From positions 39,812-103,811 of the forward strand of contig NZ_SDSI01000005.1 of the NCBI RefSeq assembly GCF_004153605.1: a stretch of DNA of 64,000 bases, in the 5' to 3' direction. Shown here one piece after another: positions 25,271-33,368 of the stretch. The notes beneath the pieces were generated by a model, which saw only the letters and a program-made list of their open reading frames with translations, ran no database searches and was not told the origin of the DNA. The DNA comes from Qipengyuania_B thermophila. GTDB taxonomy: Bacteria; Pseudomonadota; Alphaproteobacteria; Sphingomonadales; Sphingomonadaceae. A program made the position numbers and the translations under genes. Position 1 is the stretch's first letter. Each line of letters starts with the position of its first letter.

Positions 25271-26385
25271 CAGACGCCCTGCTCCGCCGCAGCGGCGTTG
25301 AGGATCGCGGCCGCCTCCTCCAGCTCCTCCATGGTCGTGTAGCGGCCGAGCCCGAGGCGGATGGAGCTGCGCGCCTCCGTATCGTCGAGCCCGATGGCGC
25401 GGAGCACGTGGCTGGGGCGGCCGGACCCGCTGGCGCAGGCGGACCCGGCGGAAAACATGAGCGTGCGGCAGTCGCTCATCAGCCGCGCGACATCGAGTCC
25501 CTCGCGCCGGAGGTTGAGGTTGCCGGGCCACCGGCGCGCCAGGCTGCCGTTCCAGTGCCAGCCGGCGAACAGGGTCAGGGCGCGGGCGAACAGGGTGCGA
25601 AGATGCGCCTCGTCCTCAGCCATCCGGGCGTGCGCGAGCGCCGCCGCAGCGCCGAAGCCGGCGCACAGCATGGGGCTGAGCGTCCCGGAGCGAAGCCCCT
25701 CCTGCGCGCCGCCGGTGCTGGTCGAAACCAAGGCAACGCCGTCCCGCACCCAGAGCGCGCCGATGCCTTTCGGACCATAGAGCTTGTGCGCGGAGATGGC
25801 GATCATGTCGGCATCTGCGGGGGGCAGCTTGCCCGCGCCCTGCACCGCGTCCACGAGCAGCAGCGCCCCGTCGCGGCGGGCACGCGCAAGGACGGCGGCC
25901 ATGTCCTGCACCACGCCGATCTCGTTGTTGACCTGCATCACGGCCAGCAGCGCCGGCGGGCGCGCAAACGGGTGCTCGGGGTCGAGCAGCCCCTCGCTAT
26001 CGACGGGCCAGATCTCCGTGTCACCCGCGGACCGGGCGGTGTCGAGCACGCAGGCATGCTCGGTTGCGCCCGCCATGATCGCCGGACGCTCCTGGGCGGC
26101 GGCGAGGCCGCGGATGGCCAGGTTGACCGCTTCGGTCGCACCGGCGGTGAAGATGACCCTCCCGCCCGGCGGGAACAGCGCGGCCACCTGCTCGCGCGCC
26201 ACCTCCACGGCGGCGGCGGCCATCCGCCCCATGCGGTGCGGGCTGTGCGGATTGCCGAAGCTTGCCTCGCCCGGCCCGCCCATCCAGCGCAGCATGGCCT
26301 CGCGCGCTTCGGGCGCCAGCGGCGTCGTCGCCTGGTGATCGAGGTAGATCGCCGGCCGCCGGCCCGCGGGTCGGCTAGAGGCCAC
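25270..26385 (-). CDS. Cysteine desulfurase (NifS/IscS-like), second of a tandem pair
   Basis: 371-residue PLP enzyme that takes sulfur from cysteine for Fe-S clusters or thiolation. It begins with the conserved YLDHQATTPLAPEAREAM, has the PLP lysine in ISAHKLYGPKGIGAL and the catalytic cysteine in SAGSACASGSGRPSHVL. The first 11 nt overlap the end of the other desulfurase, and the last codon overlaps the ferredoxin start. The two tandem enzymes are clearly homologous but strongly diverged, so they are not a recent duplication. Which sulfur pathway each feeds cannot be read here. Confidence 0.92.
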   Translation of the reverse strand: MASSRPAGRRPAIYLDHQATTPLAPEAREAMLRWMGGPGEASFGNPHSPHRMGRMAAAAVEVAREQVAALFPPGGRVIFTAGATEAVNLAIRGLAAAQERPAIMAGATEHACVLDTARSAGDTEIWPVDSEGLLDPEHPFARPPALLAVMQVNNEIGVVQDMAAVLARARRDGALLLVDAVQGAGKLPPADADMIAISAHKLYGPKGIGALWVRDGVALVSTSTGGAQEGLRSGTLSPMLCAGFGAAAALAHARMAEDEAHLRTLFARALTLFAGWHWNGSLARRWPGNLNLRREGLDVARLMSDCRTLMFSAGSACASGSGRPSHVLRAIGLDDTEARSSIRLGLGRYTTMEELEEAAAILNAAAAEQGV

Positions 26386-27418
26386 GCCACAGCTCCACGA
26401 AGCGGCCGAGTTCGTCCGCGGTGGTGTTCCACCCGATGCTGACGCGGATGGTGCGGGCGGCCACGTCCTCCGCGATCCCGAAGCCGGCGAGCGCCCGGCT
26501 GCGCTTGAGTGTGCCCGAGGAGCAGGCGCTGCCGGCCGACACGGCGACGCCGAGCGCGTCGAGCCGGATCAGCTGCGCCTGGGCGCTGAGCACGGGATGG
26601 GCGACGGCGAAGATGTGATCGCACTGCCGGCCCGGGCCGAGCAGTTCGGCGTATGCGGCCAGCGCGTCGGCAAAGGCGGCGCGCTCAGGCGCCGTGGTCG
26701 CCCACGTCTCCTGTCCGCCGGCCTCGAGCGCCGCCGCCATGCCGAGGATGGCCGGCAGGTTCTCGGTGCCCTGGCGATAACCCCGCTCGTGCCCGCCGAC
26801 GGGGTGCAGCATGGCGAAATCGCGGACGAGCAGCGCGCCCGCCCCGATCGGACCGCCGAACTTGTGCGCCGAGACGACCGCCATGTCGCAGTCGGGAAGG
26901 GCGTGCCGGCCCGCCCCTTGCGAGCAGTCGCTGAGCACGCGGCCGCCCGCCGCGCGCACGGTGGCCGTGGGAAAGGCTGCGTCGGCGGAAGAGAGGATCG
27001 TCCCGGTCTCGGAGTTGATCTGCTGCACGGCGACGAGGACCTGTCCGCCGCCTGCCAGGAGGGCCTGCAAGGCAGCCTCGTCCGGCCCGCCGTCCCGCAG
27101 CGGCAGCACCTCGGCAGCGGGTGCGGCGCGGAACACCGCCTCGTGCTCCACCGCGGAGACGACCCGGCGTGTCGCTCTGGCGCGGTTGAGGGCGATGTCC
27201 AGCGCCTCGCTCGCGCCGGAGGTGAAGATGACCTCGCCCGTCCAGCCGAGCGCGCGCTTCACCCGATCGCGCGCGTCCTCAAGACTGCGCCGCGCGGCCC
27301 GTCCCTCGGCGTGGGGGCTGGACGGATTGGCCCAGACGCTGAAGCCCTCCTCCATCGCCGCCCTGGCCTCGGGACGCAGCGGGGTGGTGGCGGCGTGATC
27401 GAGATAGATGCGGGACAG
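26375..27418 (-). CDS. Cysteine desulfurase (NifS/IscS-like), first of a tandem pair, CTG start
   Basis: 347-residue PLP enzyme with the lysine in VSAHKFGGPIGAG and the cysteine in SAGSACSSGTLKRS. The first ATG in frame (27355) would remove the conserved RIYLDHAATTPLRPEARAAM segment, which is encoded upstream in the same frame. Between that segment and the next in-frame stop at about 27465 there is no ATG, GTG or TTG; the only near-start is CTG at 27418, with GGAG 7 nt ahead. I therefore place the start there. It heads the overlapping desulfurase-desulfurase-ferredoxin chain and is divergent from a hydrolase gene. Confidence 0.85.
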   Translation of the reverse strand: MSRIYLDHAATTPLRPEARAAMEEGFSVWANPSSPHAEGRAARRSLEDARDRVKRALGWTGEVIFTSGASEALDIALNRARATRRVVSAVEHEAVFRAAPAAEVLPLRDGGPDEAALQALLAGGGQVLVAVQQINSETGTILSSADAAFPTATVRAAGGRVLSDCSQGAGRHALPDCDMAVVSAHKFGGPIGAGALLVRDFAMLHPVGGHERGYRQGTENLPAILGMAAALEAGGQETWATTAPERAAFADALAAYAELLGPGRQCDHIFAVAHPVLSAQAQLIRLDALGVAVSAGSACSSGTLKRSRALAGFGIAEDVAARTIRVSIGWNTTADELGRFVELWRGL

Positions 27419-27439
27419 ACGCCGGCTCCGGCACGAGAA

Positions 27440-27467
27440 TTGCGAAAAAGCGACAAGCGCCTATATA
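27440..27467 (+). promoter_or_regulatory. Sigma-70-like promoter for the COG2945 hydrolase
   Basis: TTGCGA (27440-27445) and TATATA (27462-27467) are separated by 16 bp in an otherwise very GC-rich region, with the ATG 55 bp downstream. The symmetric TATATA can also serve as a -10 for the divergent desulfurase operon, though no good -35 is seen on that strand. Confidence 0.55.
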
Positions 27468-27521
27468 GCGCGCCACCTTGCGGCCGCCAGCCGCCACCCG
27501 CAACTGTGGAACAGCCAGCGC

Positions 27522-28178
27522 ATGCCCTCCGTCATCTTCCCCGGTCCCGAAGGCCGTCTCGAAGGCCGCTTCTCGCCCCCGCGCCGTCCCCGTGCGCCGG
27601 TGGCGATGATCCTGCACCCGCACCCCCACGGGGGCGGAACCATGAACGAGCGCATCACCCAGCACCTCTACAAGACCTTCGTCGACCGCGGCTTTGCCAC
27701 CCTGCGGTTCAATTTCCGCGGCGTGGGCCGCAGCCAGGGCAGCTTCGACAACGGCATCGGCGAGCTGTCGGACGCGGCGTCGGCCCTCGACTGGGTGCAG
27801 TCGATCCACCCGGAATCGCAGACCACATGGGTTGCCGGGGTCAGCTTCGGGGCGCTCATCGGAATGCAGCTCCTCATGCGCCGGCCCGAAATCCGCGGCT
27901 TCATCTCGGTGTCCGCGCCGGCGTCGATGTACGATTTCACCTTCCTGGCGCCGTGCCCGGCCAGCGGCATCTTCATCCACGGGGCGCAGGACACGGTGGT
28001 GCCCCCCGCATCCGTGACCAAGCTCGTCGAGAAGCTGCGGCAGCAGAAGCACATCACCATCCATCACGACGAAATCCCGCGCGCCAACCACTTCTTCGAG
28101 AACGAGATGGAGGATCTGGGCCGCTCGATCGACAACTACCTCAACTTCCGGCTCGATCCGTCCTGCCCGATCCGCTGA
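27522..28178 (+). CDS. Alpha/beta hydrolase (COG2945 type)
   Basis: 218-residue cytosolic alpha/beta hydrolase. The oxyanion region is LHPHPHGGGTMNE, the nucleophile elbow GVSFGA carries the serine, the acid is in HGAQDTVVPP and the histidine in RANHFFEN. This compact family is widespread in proteobacteria and often found beside Fe-S assembly genes, as here; no substrate is established. The ATG at 27522 begins the usual MPSVIFPGPEGRLEG start. A good promoter lies about 55 bp upstream. Confidence 0.87.
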   Translation: MPSVIFPGPEGRLEGRFSPPRRPRAPVAMILHPHPHGGGTMNERITQHLYKTFVDRGFATLRFNFRGVGRSQGSFDNGIGELSDAASALDWVQSIHPESQTTWVAGVSFGALIGMQLLMRRPEIRGFISVSAPASMYDFTFLAPCPASGIFIHGAQDTVVPPASVTKLVEKLRQQKHITIHHDEIPRANHFFENEMEDLGRSIDNYLNFRLDPSCPIR

Positions 28179-28194
28179 TCCGCGGACGCGGCGA

Positions 28195-28416
28195 TCAGGG
28201 AGGCGGCGCGCGGCCCCGTTCATCACCAAGGCGGCCGAGCGGTGTCGTGCCGTCGGCCGCCGGAACCGTCCAGATCGCGACATTGACGAGCGCAACCACC
28301 GCCAGCAGCACCATCAGCAGCGGCTGACGCACCGCGCCCGTGCGGCGCCACAGCACGAACGCCCCTCCGAGCAGGGCAAGGGCGGCCAGCATCACCAGCG
28401 ACAAGACCCAATTCAT
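28195..28416 (-). CDS. Small two-helix inner-membrane hypothetical protein
   Basis: 73 residues with two hydrophobic segments (about 3-23 and 33-51) separated by a basic loop (WRRTGAVRQ) and ending in a polar, proline-rich tail. No known domain. AAGGGG about 6 nt before the ATG and the regular membrane pattern support it as a real gene. It lies between the hydrolase and the DUF3597 gene, on the opposite strand to both. Confidence 0.7.
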   Translation of the reverse strand: MNWVLSLVMLAALALLGGAFVLWRRTGAVRQPLLMVLLAVVALVNVAIWTVPAADGTTPLGRLGDERGRAPPP

Positions 28417-28525
28417 TCCTCGCCCCTTCCGCCTCGACGCTCATCGCCGGCCCATGCCGGAACCGCGCCATCTCCGGCAGCGTTGCCCGCACAGTCAAGT
28501 CCATCACCGCCAGAGGATTTTCATC

Positions 28526-28984
28526 ATGGGCATTTTCGGATCCATCAAGAACGCCATCTTTGCCACCTTCGATTCCGGCAAGGGCGGCGCGAAGCCAGGC
28601 ACGACCGCTGGCACCGGAACGACGGGCACGCAGCCGGGTGTCAGCGGCAGCGCGCCGCAGGCGGCAGGCGGCGCCGCGGCGCAGGGCCAGACTGCATGGG
28701 CGCAGGCCCCCGTGACGCAGCCCAGCCCCGCCAGCCAGGTGGATGTGGAGCAGCGGCTGGACTCGATGCCGGGCGCCGACAAGCTCAACTGGCGCACCTC
28801 GATCGTCGACCTGATGAAGCTGCTTGGCATCGATTCGAGCTACGAGAACCGCAAGGAGCTGGCGCAGGAGCTTGGCCGCAGCAATTACAGCGGGTCGGCC
28901 GAGGACAATCTGTGGCTGCACAAGCGGACCATGCAGGAACTGGCGGCCAATGGCGGCAAGGTTCCCGCGCAGCTGCTCGACTGA
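28526..28984 (+). CDS. DUF3597 domain-containing protein
   Basis: 152 residues. A conserved N-terminus MGIFGSIKNAIF and a C-terminal DUF3597 domain (about 83-152; VEQRLDSMPGADKLNWRTSI, LMKLLGIDSS) flank a Gly/Ala/Thr/Gln-rich low-complexity linker (about 20-80). The domain looks LysM/peptidoglycan-associated in size and charge, but no function is established. AGAGGA precedes the ATG by about 9 nt. No signal peptide is seen. Confidence 0.85.
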   Translation: MGIFGSIKNAIFATFDSGKGGAKPGTTAGTGTTGTQPGVSGSAPQAAGGAAAQGQTAWAQAPVTQPSPASQVDVEQRLDSMPGADKLNWRTSIVDLMKLLGIDSSYENRKELAQELGRSNYSGSAEDNLWLHKRTMQELAANGGKVPAQLLD

Positions 28985-29046
28985 CCCGCAGCAAGACGAC
29001 CTCATCCGATTGACAGCGCGCCGTGGCGGCGCCCATCCTTGCCGCC

Positions 29047-30894
29047 ATGGTGCCCTGCCCTTCCCTGACCCGCCGCCAGGCTCTGCTTGGCCTTGCCTCC
29101 ACCGCGGCTCTCGCGCTCCCGGGATGCGTGACGGGGCAGCCCGGACACGCGTTGGCAACCGCCACCGATCCGGGCGCCCTGCTCGACAGCGTCGCCTTCA
29201 ACCTGCTGCGGCACGAACCGGCCCGCGCCACCGGGGCGGGCGTCGACACGGGCGAGCACGCTTACCTGCGCGGCCGCCTCGGCGACACGAGCCTCAGCGG
29301 ACAGGCCGCCTATGCCGAGCAGTTGCGCCGCGACCTCGCCCGCGTGCAGGCCGTGCCCCGCGCCGGGCTGGCGGCGGACATGATCACCAACCTCGAAGTC
29401 GTCGAGAGCGGCTACGCCACCGCGCTGGCGGGTTTTGCCCTGCCCTATGGCGATGTGGCCGTCGGGGGATGGCGCAACGCGCCCTATGCCGTGATCCAGA
29501 ACGTCGGCAGCTATCTTGACCTGCCGCGCTTCATGGACGCCGATCAGCCGCTCGCCAGCGCCGAGGATGCCGAGCATTACCTGGCCCGCATCCTCGCCGT
29601 GCCGCGGGTGCTCGACGGCGAGCTGGAGCGCATCCGCCATGCCCGCGGTCTGGGCGTGATCCCTCCGGCGTTCCTGCTCGACAAGGCGATCGCGCAGATG
29701 ACCGCCACGGCGGAGCAGGCCAGCCAGGGCGCCTTCCTGGCGCGCGCGTTCCGGGAACGGCTGACGCGGGCGTCGCTGCCTCTCGCCCATGCCGACCGGG
29801 CGGAGGAGGCGGTGCGGGGGCCGGTGCTGGCCGCTCTGCTGCGCCAGCTCGAGGAGCTGCGGCAAGAGCGCCGGCAGGCGAGCGACGCACCCGGCATGTA
29901 TGCGCGGCCGCATGGCGAGGAATGGTATGGCTGGGCCTTGCGGGCGAGCACCACCACGACGCTCGGCCCGGAGGCCGTCCACCGGCAGGGGCTGGAGGAG
30001 CTGGAGGCGCTGCACGCGCGCATGGACCCGATCCTGCGCCGGATCGGATACACGACCGGGTCGATCGGCGCGCGGATGCAGGCGCTCTCGCGCGATCCGC
30101 GCTACCAGTTTCCCGCCGGCGATCCGGGCCGGGCGGAAATCATGGCGGTGATCGAGGACCGGATCGGCTGGATCCGGGCGCAGATGCCGCGTGCCTTCCG
30201 CACCCTCGTCGATCCGCGCGTCGAAGTGCGCCGGCTGCCGCTGTCCGAGGAACCGGGGGCGCCCGCCGCGTATGGCGGAGCGGGCAGCAAGGATGGCAGC
30301 ATTCCGGCGCGCATGTGGATCAACCTGCGGACCACCGATCTTCACCGCCGCTACGACCTGCCCGATCTCGTGTTCCATGAAACCCTCCCCGGCCACGTGT
30401 GGGAGGGCGAGTATTCCAACCGCCTGCCGCTCATCCGCTCGATCCTCGCCTTCAACGCCTTCTCCGAAGGCTGGGCGCTCTATGGCGAGCAGCTTGCCGA
30501 CGAGCTTGGGGCCTATGACGCGTTCGAGGTCGGCCGCCTCGGCTATCTTCAGGCGCTTGCCTTCCGCGCCTGCCGGATGGTGGTCGACACCGGCCTCCAC
30601 GCGAAGGGCTGGAGCCGGGCACAGGCGGTCAACTTCTTCGTCGAACGCAACGGTTCCAAGCGGGAGGAGGTCGAGAGCGAGGTCGACCGCTATTGCTCCT
30701 GGCCGGCTCAGGCATGCGGCTACAAGCTGGGCCACTCGCAGATCGTGGCGATGCGCGACCGCGCCCAGGAGCAGCTGGGCAGCGCCTTCGACCTGCGCGA
30801 TTTCAACGACGCCATCGTGCTCGGCGGCAACGCGCCCCTCGACGTCATGGCGCGCAATGTCGACCGCTACATCGCGCGCGCCCGGAGGCGCTGA
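29047..30894 (+). CDS. DUF885 family lipoprotein (predicted zinc carboxypeptidase-like)
   Basis: 615-residue exported protein. The N-terminus from the ATG at 29047 has a twin-arginine-like TRRQALLG followed by a lipobox ALPGC, so it is probably a Tat-exported lipoprotein; a GTG at 29023 would add eight residues. The DUF885 core contains HETLPGHVWEGEY (H444, E445 and H450 as likely metal ligands), a later EGWALYGEQ motif and QACGYKLG. The family resembles M32-type metallocarboxypeptidases. It is directly followed by another secreted metallopeptidase, 82 nt downstream on the same strand. Confidence 0.87.
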   Translation: MVPCPSLTRRQALLGLASTAALALPGCVTGQPGHALATATDPGALLDSVAFNLLRHEPARATGAGVDTGEHAYLRGRLGDTSLSGQAAYAEQLRRDLARVQAVPRAGLAADMITNLEVVESGYATALAGFALPYGDVAVGGWRNAPYAVIQNVGSYLDLPRFMDADQPLASAEDAEHYLARILAVPRVLDGELERIRHARGLGVIPPAFLLDKAIAQMTATAEQASQGAFLARAFRERLTRASLPLAHADRAEEAVRGPVLAALLRQLEELRQERRQASDAPGMYARPHGEEWYGWALRASTTTTLGPEAVHRQGLEELEALHARMDPILRRIGYTTGSIGARMQALSRDPRYQFPAGDPGRAEIMAVIEDRIGWIRAQMPRAFRTLVDPRVEVRRLPLSEEPGAPAAYGGAGSKDGSIPARMWINLRTTDLHRRYDLPDLVFHETLPGHVWEGEYSNRLPLIRSILAFNAFSEGWALYGEQLADELGAYDAFEVGRLGYLQALAFRACRMVVDTGLHAKGWSRAQAVNFFVERNGSKREEVESEVDRYCSWPAQACGYKLGHSQIVAMRDRAQEQLGSAFDLRDFNDAIVLGGNAPLDVMARNVDRYIARARRR

Positions 30895-30976
30895 GGGCGC
30901 GTCCCTTCTCCGGGTGGCGCGGCTTGACTCGCGCCGTCGCGACGTGCCAGCCTGTTGGCCGGGGGGGAAACACGTC

Positions 30977-32566
30977 ATGCGGTTGATATTGTTGCTCGTA
31001 GCGGCGCTGTTCGTCACGGGTCCGGCGCACGCGCGCTGGCACGAGGCGCAGAGCCAGCATTTCGTCATCTACGCCAACGACCGGCCGCAGGACGTGCAGG
31101 CCTTCGCCGAGATGCTGGAGAAATATCACGCCGCTCTCCAGTATCTGAGCGGCCGGCCCGCCGCTCCGGTCAGCCCGTCGAACCGGGTGGTGATCTTCGC
31201 TGTCGGAAGCGAACGGCACATGGAGCGCATGGCCGACGGCAACCCCTTCGTCGCCGGCTTCTACATCCCGCGCGCGGGCGGCTCGCGCGCCTATGTGCAG
31301 AACATCGCCCTGCGCCGCGACCGGGTGGACTTTTCCGTCAAGGTGCTGCTGCACGAATACGCGCACCACTTCCTCATGGCCCAGAGCCGCTTCGACATGC
31401 CCCGGTGGATGAGCGAAGGCGCGGCCGAATTCTACGCCTCGGCCCTGTTCCCCGACAGCGGACACGTCTCGCTCGGCCGGCCTGCCGCGCACCGCGCCCA
31501 GGAAATCCTCGAGGCGCCGAACATCCCCATCCGCCACCTCATTGATGACGGCCGGTCAGGCACCAAGCCCCGCAACCTCATGATCGGCTTCTACGGGCAG
31601 AGCTGGCTGATGTACCACTACCTCATGTTCGCGCCCGAGCGGCAGGGACAGCTGGACGCCTATGCGCGCCACCTGATGGCCGGAACGCCATCGGTGAAGG
31701 CGGCGGAGGCGGCGTTCGGCGATCTCGACGCGCTCGACAAGGAACTGACACGCTACGCCCGCGCGCCGCGGATGATGTCCGTCAACCTGTCCCCGGAACG
31801 TCTGGGTCCGATCCCGGCGGTGCGCGTGTCCCCGCTGGCCGAGGGCCACGCGGCCGCCATGCCGCTCATCATGCGCTCGCAGCGCGGGGTGAGCAAGCGC
31901 GAGGCGCCGGGACTTGCCGCCTCGCTGCGCAGGATCGCCGAGCGGTATCCGCAGGATGCGCAGGTGTTCGCGGCCCTCGCCGAGGCCGAGTTCGACGCCG
32001 GAAACGATGCCGCCGCCATCGCCGCGGCCGACAAGGCCATCGCGCTCGACCCGTCCATCGCCAACGCCTACGTCCAGAAGGGCTACGCCCTGTTCCGGCA
32101 GGCGCGGGACGCGGGCGACAAGGACGCGGCCTACGCCGCCGCGATGGCGCCGTTCACGCAGCTCAACCGGCTCGAGAACGACCACCCCCTGCCGCTGATC
32201 TACTATCATCGCAGCTTCTCGGAACGCGGCGCGCCGCTGACGGAGAGGGCGCGCCACGCGCTCGAACGCGCGGGCGAACTGGCGCCGTTCGATCGCAGCC
32301 TGTGGCTCGACATCGGCCTCATGCAGGCCGAGGAAGGCAAGCGTGACATGGCGGTCGCCAGCCTCGCATCCGTCGCCTACAGCCCGCACCCCGATCTCAG
32401 CAGCAAGCAGGCACAGGCCATCATCGACGCGATCAACGCCGCTGGCGACGGGGCCTTGCCGGATCTCAGGGCGCTGATGACGTCGGTCGCCCAGGCCGAG
32501 AAGGATGAGAAGGCTTCGGACGATCGCGCCCGGTCGGCGCATCGCCGCGCACGCCACCCGAACTGA
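30977..32566 (+). CDS. Secreted HExxH metallopeptidase with C-terminal TPR-like repeats
   Basis: 529 residues. A signal peptide (MRLILLLVAALFVTGPAHA) leads to a peptidase domain with the zinc motif HEYAH (H126, E127, H130) and a likely third ligand E151 in SEGAAEFYA, as in gluzincins; the pattern recalls DUF1570-type proteins. The C-terminal half (about 300-500) is helical with TPR-like units (AEAEFDAGNDAAAIAAADKAI, ALDPSIANAYVQKGYALF). A G-rich ribosome binding stretch precedes the ATG. Cleavage target unknown; likely periplasmic. Confidence 0.82.
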   Translation: MRLILLLVAALFVTGPAHARWHEAQSQHFVIYANDRPQDVQAFAEMLEKYHAALQYLSGRPAAPVSPSNRVVIFAVGSERHMERMADGNPFVAGFYIPRAGGSRAYVQNIALRRDRVDFSVKVLLHEYAHHFLMAQSRFDMPRWMSEGAAEFYASALFPDSGHVSLGRPAAHRAQEILEAPNIPIRHLIDDGRSGTKPRNLMIGFYGQSWLMYHYLMFAPERQGQLDAYARHLMAGTPSVKAAEAAFGDLDALDKELTRYARAPRMMSVNLSPERLGPIPAVRVSPLAEGHAAAMPLIMRSQRGVSKREAPGLAASLRRIAERYPQDAQVFAALAEAEFDAGNDAAAIAAADKAIALDPSIANAYVQKGYALFRQARDAGDKDAAYAAAMAPFTQLNRLENDHPLPLIYYHRSFSERGAPLTERARHALERAGELAPFDRSLWLDIGLMQAEEGKRDMAVASLASVAYSPHPDLSSKQAQAIIDAINAAGDGALPDLRALMTSVAQAEKDEKASDDRARSAHRRARHPN

Positions 32567-32593
32567 AACGGGCGGAGAGGCCTCGCCCCTTTC
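32565..32593. terminator. Bidirectional terminator-like hairpin
   Basis: GAAA-C-GGGCG and CGCCC-C-TTTC arms enclose a 9-nt loop between the convergent metallopeptidase and YidB genes. The stem has one C/C mismatch; the short T-run on one strand and its complement on the other suit termination in both directions. Confidence 0.45.
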
Positions 32594-32617
32594 GACAGCC
32601 GCGCCCGCGCCGCCGGG

Positions 32618-33139
32618 CTAGCGCGCCAGCCCTTTCACGACGGCGCCGAGGATGCCGCCCAGCCCGGCCCCGGCAGCGCCGGATCCGCTGCCGGGCTGCT
32701 GCCGGCCGCCCTGCTGCATCAGCATTCCGATCGCCGCCATCGCAAGGATCGGGAGCATCTTCTTGAGCAGCGTCTGGTCGAGCCCGGATACGGCCGAGGC
32801 TTCCTGCGTGACAGACCGGCTGACATCCTTGCTGCCGAAGATCGACCCGAGGATGTCGTTGCCCTGCTGAACCGGGGTCGGCTGGGCGCCCGTCACGGCG
32901 TCGAGCAGGCCGCCGCCGCCGCCGAACCCGCCCAGGATGGCGGACAGGCCGCCAAGGCCGCCCGGTCCGGCCGGAGATGCGGCCGCGCCCGCACCGCCCG
33001 CCGCGCTCCGGCCCAGCCCCGCCACGATGGCCGGCAACAAGGCGGCCGCCCCGCTGCGGGCGGTCTGCTCGTCAATGCCAAGCTCGCGCGCCATGCTCGG
33101 GACGACGGGTGAATTGAGAAGGCTCTGGGCAAGGGACAT
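32618..33139 (-). CDS. YidB/DUF937 family protein
   Basis: 173 residues of the YidB (DUF937) family, function unknown. The N-terminal helical part (SLLNSPVVPSMARELGIDEQTARSGAAAL region) and a central QGNDILGSIFGSKDVSRSV motif are typical; the two are joined by a glycine-rich linker, and a second glycine-rich run ends the protein. A hydrophobic helix lies at about 125-143 (LPILAMAAIGML). The gene is downstream of pckA on the same strand. Confidence 0.82.
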   Translation of the reverse strand: MSLAQSLLNSPVVPSMARELGIDEQTARSGAAALLPAIVAGLGRSAAGGAGAAASPAGPGGLGGLSAILGGFGGGGGLLDAVTGAQPTPVQQGNDILGSIFGSKDVSRSVTQEASAVSGLDQTLLKKMLPILAMAAIGMLMQQGGRQQPGSGSGAAGAGLGGILGAVVKGLAR

Positions 33140-33368
33140 GGCGGGACCTTGTGCTGGTTGAAGGAACGGACAGCGGTGCCTCGGCTCCGCTCGTCCTTTC
33201 CAACGCGCAGCGCCCGATCCCTTTCCCGGCCAAGAGGCGCGCCGCTCCGCGCGGCGTCAGAGCACGTCGCGCCGCCATTGACGCACCGATATGCGACTTG
33301 CAGGCCTGGTGGAGCGCCCCCGCTCCGGCGTCACGCCGGGCGGGGATCTCCTCTCCAAACCGTTGCCG
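33140..33368. other. Intergenic region between pckA and the YidB gene
   Basis: 229 bp with no credible gene on either strand. It holds a short perfect hairpin CCGGCG-TCA-CGCCGG at 33325-33339, just past the pckA stop, but no U-tract follows. It must contain the YidB promoter if that gene is not read through from pckA; no clear -35/-10 pair was found. Confidence 0.5.

Noticed and set aside
29002..31068. Long minus-strand open frame opposite the DUF885 gene
   Set aside because: Composition and lack of motifs are those of a GC-driven antisense frame.
33325..33339. CCGGCG-TCA-CGCCGG hairpin as pckA terminator
   Set aside because: Three-base loop and no U-tract; common by chance in such GC-rich DNA, so not listed as a terminator.
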